A stretch of DNA of 60,000 nucleotides from Antedon mediterranea (lineage: Eukaryota; Echinodermata; Crinoidea; Comatulida; Antedonidae), in the NCBI RefSeq assembly GCF_964355755.1, contig NC_092674.1, positions 31,176,001 through 31,236,000 on the forward strand, read 5' to 3'. Position 1 is the first letter of the stretch. Each line of letters opens with the position of its first letter. Shown here piece after piece: positions 21,101 to 33,100 of this stretch. The position numbers and the translations under genes were made by a program. The notes below the pieces were generated by a model. It ran no database searches. It was given only the letters and a program-made list of their open reading frames with translations, and had not been told where the DNA came from.

Positions 21101-24100
21101 CCCACTAACCTCATATTCAATGTCATACTGTAATAAATAGGCCATGAATATAGGCCAAGCATATCTAGACATTGCCATGGTTACAGCACATAAATGTGAT
21201 ACCTTGATCATATACTGTAATGTCACTGAGGGGATACTATTTTCTCTGTAACATTTGAGTGACTTGACAATTTTTTATTTATGCCATTCATATTATTTAT
21301 GTTATGTCTATGATTTATTTACTGAAATGTTACTACTGATTCTTAGATAGAGGTAGAGCTACAGTATATACAAAATAAACCTAATAACTTTCGGTAGAAA
21401 CAGTGCACTCCATTATTGCTATGGTGTTTAATAAAATTATTACTTATGGTATTTTAAAGATATGCAGAAACATAACAGGCCAAAAATATATTTTACCATC
21501 TTTTGCTTTCAAATTGAACAGCTTTTAATAGTTAGTTCTTTGTTGGAAGTTGTAACTCATTGTCTAATAATAATTACTTTCATGTGTAACTGTTGAATGA
21601 TGAGTAAATCCAAAATTAGTAATATACAATATGGATATGGATTCCCAGTAAAAGAAAACAAGCAATGTAAAACAGCAAATATTTAGAGTATATTATTAGA
21701 TTTTCACAGTTTTCATGTTTTTGTTTGGTGCTGATATTGCAAGCATTCATATTAACATAATAGAAATCATTTAGATCATTAATACCTTTATTATTAGTGT
21801 TAAGTTTGATCACATTGCCAAGTTGAAATTAGTTTAAAAACAGAAAGAAACAATAAAAATGCTATATATTTCATCCTTTTTAAACCACTTTCCCAAATCC
21901 AGTCTACACCCAAATATGCACGCAAATAGAGTACAAACCAATCATCTACAATTGTTGTTAAGCTCTGTCTACACAATCAAACTAGTGTGACAAAAAAAGT
22001 GTGATCACATAAAGTTTGATAGTGTAGACAAGGTTTAAAAAGTTCATCACATAAACCTTTAAAATTTGTTTAAAAACCAGCTTTTCTATTTCAAACATCT
22101 ATTTGTGGAATCGGAAGATCTAAAGATTCCAATCGCGACGATGTTTAGGTCATAAAGTCATTTTGATGATTAATATTTCCCCACACTACATATGTAAGCC
22201 CCTTCATGTTTGTGATTTTTGTATGTGAAAATGTTGTAGAAGTGCGATAAGGTTAATTGGGATCAAACACATTTTAGTTGTTTGAGGTCAGCAGGCCACA
22301 TAGTCTGTCACATCGCTTCCAAATCTATTGGGTATACTTTGTAATTATTTAGTAATAGGCTGGATTTTAAATAATGTTAATAGTCGTAAAGTTATGGGAG
22401 TTTAAGACTGATTATTCTAGGATAAAACGACTTCACAATTTACAAAATTTCAAATTTGGTTTGGCTTAAAACTTCAGTTACATGCATGATATTGATACCA
22501 TGATGAGTATATTCGTAGAAGAGTGATGACATTTTGTAATTGTTTTTGTATATCTCAGAGTTTCTATGTATATTTTATAGGCAAATGACAAATAAATGAA
22601 AGTATTTTTTCACTGATGTATGAATGAATTAGTAGAGCATATCTGAAGCTATTATTTAACTTGTTTATACTCACTTCGTTCAAGATTAATCTGTTTTTCT
22701 TGTTGTTTAGCATTTTCCGCAGCCACCTTCAAAAGTCCTTGGATGTTTGTAAGTAGTGTTTCGATCTGTGAGGGCCCATGTGATGAAAATGACTCTGACA
22801 TTTCTATGATACTCTGTGCTGATTGACGTTCGTGTCGCTCCATTGTTTCTGAATGCGATACTCCTATAAATGAAATTCAAAGTTTGCTCAAATAGGAATA
22901 TGTAATGTGGTTTAAAAAAATTGTATTTGTGTATATACTATATTTGTCACTCTCTCATAACATAACATAGAAATTTCATTAACATATATGACATACACGA
23001 TTTAATTCAACAAATGTAATAGCATAATTCTTTATATTATAGTCAGCTTTGACTACTGTCTACACTATCAAACTAGTTTGATGTGCCTAAATATGGTAGT
23101 AATATGCTCAAATATGGTAGTGATATGCTCAAATATGGTAGTGATATGATATCATCATATCCATATATGGGCACATCAATTTTTTTTTTACATAAAGTTT
23201 GATAGTGTAGACAGAGCTTTAATCACATGGTAACAAATACATTTTTTATGGTAGTGATATGCTCAAATATGGTAGTGATATGACATCATCATATCCATAT
23301 ATGGGCACATCAATTTTTTTTTTTACATAAAGTTTGATAGTGTAGACAGAGCTTTAATCACATGGTAACAAATACATTTTTTTCAAACACTTTCACAATG
23401 TTTGAAACAATATGGGAAACCTTTCTAGTCTCACTTGAAACAGAAATTGTGTCAATCAAATCACTTCCTTCTAGGCCCATAGGGAGCTAGCGTTTTTTTC
23501 TCTTATAACTAATCATTTCCTGTAGTATGATAGAAAAAAAAACCCTTCCCTGGGTGGGGAGCTTCTGGTCTTTTTTCTTCATCAACATAATCTCTAGAAT
23601 TGGATGAAATTGAGAAGGTAGAAAACATTTGCACTAATGTAGCATAGCAGCATTTTGAATTAGCTTCATAAATGGTACAATTGAAGTACGAAACTATGTT
23701 TCTTACTCATAATCCAGATCAATATATCGGTTTTTCCGGTAATCACATTTTCAAAATGAAAATATTAAAAAACAATTAAATAAAATAAATTAAACCATTT
23801 ACCTTTATTTACTGGGAGAGAAAAAAAGTAAAACTTAAAATAAGTTAAATTTTTTTTATTAAATCTAAAATTTAAAACAGAATAACAAAGTTAATATTTC
23901 TATTATTTCGTTACAAGATTTAGTTCAAAATCGGTTTTGATTTCCCAATAAATTAGATAATGTAAAAGGAGTCTTCCCCGATTTGTTTTGTGAATGAAAT
24001 GCTATTAAAAATTGCTGACAAATCATAGGTATAGCAGCGGGCATGAATGGTTCCTAGGATTGATGCTTCCTGAGATCCCCAGGGTCTTTTAAACACCTGG

Positions 24101-27100
24101 AAAACCCGGGAAATAAAAACCACCAAAAGCTAAGGGATTACAAGGAAAGTATAAAAGTTAAGCAGGTCAATGGGTAAATGAACATGTGGTATCGTCTTTA
24201 TCTCAAAATCGAGAATTTAAATACTAAAGAGTTCTCATTTACAGTCATAACTATTTCCTGTAGCTCATTTTCAATTATAACAACAATTGGAAATCCTAAG
24301 AGATATGGAAAATGGCACAATTGCCAGCATCTGTATCTATTATTGTCTTCTGTGTGTTTAATCAAATGTAAAACTCAGGAAATGTTTTTCGTGCAAGATG
24401 CAACAAACAGGAAAACAATTGATTTAATGTTATATCAACCTGCCAACGCGTGACTGTTAAAACAAGATAGCACCACAATAGTACATTCTCGATTATAAAA
24501 ACATTATCATTCCCGACGGAAAGGAAATAATTACAAAATGGTTTACGTTAAACAACACTAATTGATCTACTTTTGCACGGCAATTTAATTTATCAGAAAA
24601 TAACACAATCTGGGTTCCACCGAAAAGAAGATTTATCCGTGGGCATTCCCTCAGGAAAGGTATAATAAAGAGTATTATATATCGATAATAATGATTCATC
24701 GTTTGCTGATTATATACACATGACAAAATATGAATAGTAATGCTATCTATTATATTAGTAAATGAATCATCTAAATCACCCATACATGCCCAATTAATCA
24801 TAACAATTTGATAAGATCAATGGTTTCAAATTATAAGTACATTTATTAGTTGAGTTCACAGCAGAACAATGGTCTCAATAAGGATTTAAACGTGTACTTT
24901 TATATTGAAATTAAATGATTTATGAACTGTGTGAATGAATAAATGGATAAATAAATGAGTAAATAAATAAATGAAAGAACGCATGAAAGAATTATCGAAT
25001 GAAAAAAAATGAATGGATGAATGAATATGAATGCTTTGATGAAAATATAAAGAAGTGATGAAGAAATTAATGAATGTGGTATCACCTTTATTTTCAAATG
25101 GATGAATGAAAAGAATGAATAAATGAATAAATGAATGAATGAATGAATGAAAGATGGATAAAGAGATAAATGAATGAATTAATGGAAATATTGAATGAAT
25201 GCAAGAAATGAATTATATAAGGAATAAAGGAATGATGAACAATCTGGTTACGAAAACATTTTTTTTTTTCATTATTAAAGTTGTAACTAATGGATCCATT
25301 TTATCTAGCATAGATCAATTCATACAAGATTCATTTATGATTATCGATTACAGTAATCCAATTTCAGCTTTCTTATACTCTTAATTACCCAATCAGCTAC
25401 TTGTTTATATTCTTATAAATACAGTGACTGTATTAATTGGTAAGCGTCGATAATATTAACAAAATATTGTTTATCATAAACCAAATATTTACAGTAAGCC
25501 TGAAATATTCAACATATTGTAATTTAGTTTGATGATGGATCACATGATCATAAAACATCTATTCCTAAATTTTAATTCTAATAAATACAATTTAATAAAT
25601 TAATTTAAAAAAAGCAGTAATACAAACTGAAACTAATTTGAGTACTTTAAAAAAATATCAAAAGCAAACTGTTTTATTTAGTCAAGTTTTCAATATTTAG
25701 TTTTCATTGTTGTTTGCTGGAAATATAACCCAATATCAAAACTCTGTGAGCACTTTAGAAATGACAAGCAATAACAAAATACAAACTTATGTTTTGTTCA
25801 TTTAATAAATAGAAATCAAAATAAGATATTGCTTTCTAGGTTAGATAAATAGTTAGGAATAACTACATTATTTTGTTAAGTGAAATCTAATCTAGAAATA
25901 ATATTTTGTTTATTAGAGGCACACATTAGTACCTACTGACGTGTATTGTCAATCACCAAATGCTGAATTATTTTATTGAAATAATTCAAATGGGAACTTA
26001 AAATTGAAAAACATTCCAATAAACAAACTACTAAAAAGCGGATAACTAATAATAAAAATAATTGTTTTATTAAAAAGTCTCATACTAGAAAATAAGTAGT
26101 CTACTGCCCTCTATAACCTAGTGTCTTAGAAATTGGACAGTTTTTAAGAAAGAAATAATCAGAATTTAGTTTTTTTTTAAACAAAAAGAAGATACTTACA
26201 GCATAATTTTTAAAGCATTTTAACTTTTTTTTGTACTTTATATATCGTCGTAAATTTTAAGCTGGGACATACAAGCTATTTAGACTTTCATTGTACCTTT
26301 AGAAGGCCCAGACATTTTTTTGTCAACCAAATAAATAAAATGAATGGAAAAATGTTTGTAATGCAAATAGGAAGATAAAAAGTATGGATTCACATTAAAA
26401 CAGCTGAAGCAGCAAAGGGCAATGTATAGGGCCTTAATAAAACGCCACATAACGCCGCCTCAACAACAAAATAAAGATGTTCACATAAGATAACTATTGT
26501 TCCACAGGTGATTTTTACATCTGTGGTTACGAATATTAAGAGATATTCTCGCGTTGGTTAAGTTTTTTGTTCAAGGCTGTTCCTGTACTCATACAGGTAT
26601 TAGACAAGTTCATCAACAACCGCATTATGACAATGGGTCACATGACCAACAGACAGAACATAAACGTCGATACTGTCTGTTAAACAAGGTTAATTATAAA
26701 AAAGATGATGATGATCTATTTATAAATAATTATAACTAATAGGAAAAAAGAATAGATTTTTAAAATATTTTAGAAACAAAAATCAGGTATAAAAAAAGAT
26801 TGTGATGTACAATAAAAACTTGTTGAGTATGATCACCTGCATCCTGTCGGAATGCACGGAAGCTTGTTAGGAAGTAACATACTTTATTACTATTAGTGGT
26901 TATCTTTTTCAGTAGTCAATTCAATTATTATTTTATATTTCCTCAGATTATATAGAATTACTATAAAGTATGCACTGTTTGTTTATATAATTATCTTTAC
27001 AATGGTCTAATAATAAAGTTAAATGACCTAATATTTCAAATGTAAATAAATTTGGCTACATTTACGGAAATCTGTATTATAAACAATTTTAATGCACCCA

Positions 27101-30100
27101 TACCATTTAAAAAAACATTGTATTTGTTGTGCTTTCATTTGAATAAAAAACATCTTCAATCAAAAGAGCTATATCAAAGAATCAAAACTTGAATGACAAT
27201 GAATCGGATTGCAGTTTGGAACTGAAGAACAAAACGAGTAAATTATACAATCTAAGTAACACAAGGGTGACAGGAAATACTAAAATAACCAATTAAATAC
27301 AAAAGAATGAAAAGCCAAGCTCCTCCTTGATTAATAGTAATAGTATAGTAAGTATTTGGCTTTAATTTAATTCAGACAGTTTTTGAAAAATTCCTGTATT
27401 TCATCTTGTTGTTGCATTTCTCTAAAACATACCACTAGCCTTCTGAAGTACTTACTTGTAGGCATCTTGGAATGGTAGGAGTTGTGATGTGCTATTGGTG
27501 GTGGTTGCAGTGAAGGTACCATTGATGGCAGCAGGCCATTCTCTTGCTGTTGCTTATTGTGAAGATGTGCTATAAAAATAAAATAATTTAATTATAAAAA
27601 AATAATATAGCTGTAAGGAAATATTCTTTGTATTCAAGTGTTTTTTTTCTTTATTTTGGTCAATCAATTTGATGAAACATTGAAGAAAAAGATTAGAAAA
27701 TATAAATTTACCTAACTTAATTATAAAAAAAACAATATAAACACTAAACAAAAATCCAGCTAAACCAACATAAATCTGGTTATTACAGTGTATAAGATAT
27801 TTGTAAAAATCTTTCTAAAATTCAATTCCATGTTAAAGTAAAATAATTAAATTAACAAAATTATGATTTTTTTCTCTCTAATTGTTGTTGTTCAACACCA
27901 GCAACATTAATGTTTTCGACATGATGGTTTAATCCATCATCACTAGCTGACATTAAACATCACATTAATGTATGACCCATGTTGCAGTCAACATCCTGGG
28001 TCACAACATTACAGGTGATTGATTATATATGTATCGTTCATCTTGAAGTAATTCACTTCACAAGTTGGAGTGATTGAAATAAACTTGAATATAAAACACA
28101 TAAAAGTCAATGAAATAAATAAAACAATGTTACTAGTGTTTACATTTATTGTGAATGTTACTTAAGTGACATTTTTTGTTTCCTAAAATCTATTGGTGTT
28201 TATTAACAAGATTTAAAGTATAATTCTGACTGATGATAGTGCGATATATTCAAATGATCGCAGGATTACTATTGTTTACATTTACTGTGAATTTAATTTA
28301 AGTGATATTTTTTTGTTACAAATCAAATCTAAAATCCATTTATGTCTACTAACAACATTTAAAGCATAATTCTGACTGATGATGCCATGATATATTCAAA
28401 TGATCGCAAATAATTGTGAAAAACTACAATTTTTTAAACTCTGAAATGAACTCATAAAATTGTTCAATATTTGTCTATGATATGGCAATAATACCAATTA
28501 AAAGTTAATTTAATAAACATAAAATATGTATTTATTTATGTTTTCATGTTAACCTAAATGTTAATTGCATGATTCATTTAATGATTTATTTCCCTCTATT
28601 TTCGCAGGGTACGTGTCATGATTGTCCGTAAAAATCAATTAATCGTTTTAAGTCGCATTTAATAGCTGGTAGAATGAACTAAGAGCCTTCACTCTTTCAC
28701 ATCAAAATATTTAGATAACTTTGTTAAAGATGAACAAGAAAGGAAAACGCAATCAGATGGAATATTGTGATATTGCAATTTCTAAGCTAACAGTATAGTC
28801 CCAAGGTGAAATATGAATAACTCTTAACTGATTGCCTTTCGGCTGAAAACGTCAGGTTAAAATATTAAATAGCGCCCTCAGGGTGTGTGTGAAAGGTTAG
28901 CAGTACCGCCCTTTTCATCGAATATTTCAAGATTGTACATATTTTAATTGGTATATTAGCACTAAAAGTGTAAAGGTGCCAAATAGTTGTCCTATTATTA
29001 TACAGTTGTAAATATCAACTGGTATATCTCATGTATGTGATACTGTATATTTCTTTACAATCAAATGGTGGTAAATAAAGGTTCTGAAATTGTCACTGGG
29101 TTTCCTCAATCGGGAAAAAGACACTTGACACTTGAATCAATCAATCAATCAATTGTCATAGGAACAAAAATTACATACACATCACTGAAGCAGATTATGA
29201 ATATTCTAAAATGTTGAAATGTGCGTTTTTTTTACTACAGCGGCAATATTCAGAATGTCACATATCATAAAACCTATTTTAAATTCAAATTGGTCCTAAT
29301 TCTGTCAACAATAGCACATTTTACCACCAATAATTCCAAGTTGGTTTATAAATAACGTTCAATGGGTCAATATGGTAACAAGGTTACATATTGATATGAT
29401 CAAAACTCTATCTATCTAGAGATCAAGTAATTGCCACTTTTAATATCAAATTTCCATTAAGAATTTCTGGAGATATATGGCAAATGTATCATCAAATAAT
29501 TTATTCTATTGATAACAAATACATGATAACAATATGGAGAAGTAGATAAGATGAAGATACAATCTTTGGACAATAAATAAGGTTTTTCTTATCTGAATTT
29601 ACCTTCACAAAATAATGGTTTTCAATTGCTTTGTATTCAGCGAATGGTCTACTCCCAAAAGCCCATAACTAGGATTTTTATAAGGGTTCTAATTTCTACA
29701 AAAGTTGCAAACAACTTGAGCTTGTCTAGTTGGGCCTACAATCTACAATTCGTCCACTGTTGCTTTATATTGTAAGTTTTAATGGGCATGTCAGAAAAAG
29801 GTTTGAAATCTCTATAATAGAATTGTAATTATTAAATTTACACCTGCAAACTTATGACGTCTAAAAGTGTTCCTGCAACTAGGGCTCTAGGCTAAAACAC
29901 TATTTAAAGTTCAGAAGATCATCATTGCAAAAATAATTATATGCTATTTAAAACACAAATCATGTTTATTCAGATGATATTTATAGGACAACTATATTAG
30001 GTACAAGTTCTGACATGGGAAATAATTAACCTGTGTTCACACTGTTATAAAACAAGCATATGTTCACACTCTATAAAATAAGCCTGTGTTACAATTTGTT

Positions 30101-33100
30101 AGATTTGAATCAGTTCCATTGGAATGGTTTCAGATGTTTACACTCTTCTGACCGTTTCTTAATTTATGATTGAGCAATGATTTTCAACATTATATCAATG
30201 ATAAATAACATTTTAGAATAATTATTAAATGAAGAAAATTAATTAAATATTATTGATAGGTATAGCGTGACAATGATAATACTCAACAAAAGCAAAGTAT
30301 CACTGTGTGAATGACGAAACTAAACAATAGTCATTAAACCCATCATTCAACTCCGTCACTACTTTGTGAGTTTATCAGAAAGTAATGAATTGAAACGCCA
30401 GAAATCAAATCAACATCGACATATTTGTTTCATTCTGAACAGATATAATTACAGTTTCTAAACTGGCAATTTGTATTGGTAACAACGTTTGACTATCACT
30501 TGACCAGTGGTCAGATGGTCAAATATAGAAGATTGACCTTTGGGGCATTTTATAATAGCACTTTAGAAATGATGGACTGATTTATGTACAATTGAGACTA
30601 CCGAAGCAATATGCAATCCAATTTACAATTTTATTGTATGTAGGTATGAAAGAGGTTTTAATATGATTATTATTCTTCAGATCGTCAATGATTAATATAG
30701 CCACTGACAAAATTATTTTGTATTAATAAAGGTAAACAGTTTATTATCTAAAATTAATTAAATGTATTTACAAAACAATTTAAATTACTTTCCACTGTAT
30801 AACAAATGCCCTTTGTTTTAAAATAATAAAATTTGATTTAATCATCTGTTTTGGCCTACCATAATATCGTGCATTCACCTTTTCATTTCCTAATAAGGAA
30901 ATTTTAATAAAATGTGAAAATGCAAAATTAGAGTTTCTTGAGTCCAATTACATCTGTTAACATACACAGATGTACTTCTAGATAATAAAGTCTATTTATA
31001 TAAAATGTTTTTTTTTAGTTTCACCTTTTTACATTTTAAACATTTATCTCTTAATAACATTTCCTATAGTTGACCTAAGTCATTTTATTTCATCTGCAAT
31101 TTTTCAAGGATCATTAACGAGAAATTAACAGGGATGTGTGGAATGACTAGAAAAAAGAAACCCATCTCCAGGAAAGACATCGTCGAGGTCGCAAATAAAA
31201 AGTTTGACCAATGAAAAATAGCTCAAATATATACACCGAGGTGAAAATTGGTAATGAGTGAGATGCTTAAGAAAAAAACAGAAGGTCTTGATGATTCAAC
31301 ATGATTAAAAGGAAAATAGATAAAAGAAGATATCAAGGAAATGACCTGTAGAATTGTCAAGTAAAAAATGAAATTGTTGACAGCGTCAAAAAGTATCAAA
31401 TTAAAATTTAAACGTAATGAATTGAGACATCGACGAGAACTGCCCTTCGTTTATTGATTAAAACCAAGGTATTAGAAAAACTGGAAACAAGTTGACATCT
31501 TCATTACTGTCTGTTTGCTGGCCTGCTGTATGTCCACCGTGCGTCTAGGTGATTGATATCAAAAGTATAACTAATTGAAATGTTGACAGACAAGTATTAG
31601 GATTGTTGTTCACAATATACTGATGTTTCGCCACCTTTCAAGATTTTAAACTGAATAAACACTTCTCTGTGATTAATTCATTTTTTTCAAATATCAATCT
31701 CGTTGGAATTGAGCAGGAATTGCTGAAATAGACCTGTCAATTATGGGTTTGTTTACCGTTGTTGTTTTGCATATCACTTTAATATCTATATTAACATTAG
31801 TATGAAAGCAATTTCGAAAAGAATTAATCGAAAAACCTTCATGAGGATGTCAAACTTATATTATTCTAACATTATAACACACAGAAGTGTATTCTTGCCA
31901 GTTGATTGGTTGTGTATCATGTGCCGTGCATTATTTTCTCCCATTGAAGGTTCTATTGCATGGTAGGTTATATTAACATGAAGGTACTATTGCATGGTAG
32001 CTTCTATTAACAAATTTTATGGTCTAAGCCTAAATATTGAGAGATGGAAAACCCACTTGTAGAGCGACCATCCAATCTCTCTGTTACTGCGGCAAATTTA
32101 ACAAAAAGTAGTTTCCAGCTCAAGTATAGTTATGGCACGCCATGTATGCCAAAATGTTTTTTTTTAATATCAAGGTAACCAAAATCCTATAAATAACTGG
32201 TGTAAGGCATTTACTAATTGAAATTTCACTTTAAATAATTGAAAATCAAATTATCTTTAAAATGTCTTCCATCAATTATCATGAATGAGTAAGATGTTAT
32301 TTAGGAATTTACGTTAAGTGACATGATATAAAAGGTGATTCAACCGATACAAACAATTTTGACTTTTGATGAGAATATAAATAATAATTGAATAAGGATG
32401 TGAATAATATATTTAATCAAAAGATGGACAAATGCTTTGAAAAGATTGAATAGAAATTAAAAAGCAAAATGTGTATATGTTTGAGGAAACAAGTTTTTAA
32501 TATTTATTAGGAATTATAATATCTGTATAATAATAATAATCTATATTTGCATTTTCATAAATAATCTTTTTCTCTTCGAATAACATTTCTGTTGATTGTT
32601 TAGCGCTTCGATCTAATCCGTTTCCAGTGAAGCTTGAGGACAAATATATATATACCCTATATACCTTAAATACATTTTGCGTTTTCTTAAATTGAACATT
32701 ATTATTTTCATATCAGTACATTTTCAACATCTTGCAGTTGGTTTGCTTGAACTATGAATGGCTTTGAACCAAGAACTCTGGGATCATAAAGCAAGCACAT
32801 TACTTACCAAGGCTCTCCTCCATCGCTGCCATTGCTTCGCGATGGATTAAGTCACTACGTCTGTCTTTACACAGCACAGAGTCATCACTATGCGGTGAGC
32901 TCAGATCCTTTGCTACGTCTGATCCTAATTCATCTCGTGGAGAGACTCCAGCGCTCTCAGTACCAGAGTGTTCACGGCTGGCAGACGTCTCACTTCCTGA
33001 TGCACTCAATGGTGGTTTGATCAACGACATAGGTTCGTCAGCACGTGCCATCAAATTTGCTCGTGACGCCATTGAGAATGAGGCTGGGATGAAAGCAGGA

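Larger units (their letters stand above)
22864..27455 (-). other. dachshund intron
   Basis: Contains a MITE with a tandem duplication near 23.1-23.4 kb and a degenerate GAAT-rich tract at 24.9-25.2 kb. A minus-strand frame of about 100 codons at 24.5-24.8 kb has no splice or family support. Confidence 0.5.
27570..32807 (-). other. dachshund intron
   Basis: AT-rich. It holds a 136-bp tandem duplication, a 34-bp tandem duplication, a plus-strand (AATC)n tail near 29.14 kb, and inverted repeats near 27.9-28.0 kb (for example TGACCCATGTTG...CAACATCCTGGGTCA). No exon was recognised. Confidence 0.5.

Noticed and set aside
24493-24801. 102-codon minus frame
   Set aside because: No recognised domain, no flanking splice signals in the dachshund phase, AT-driven composition; likely chance.
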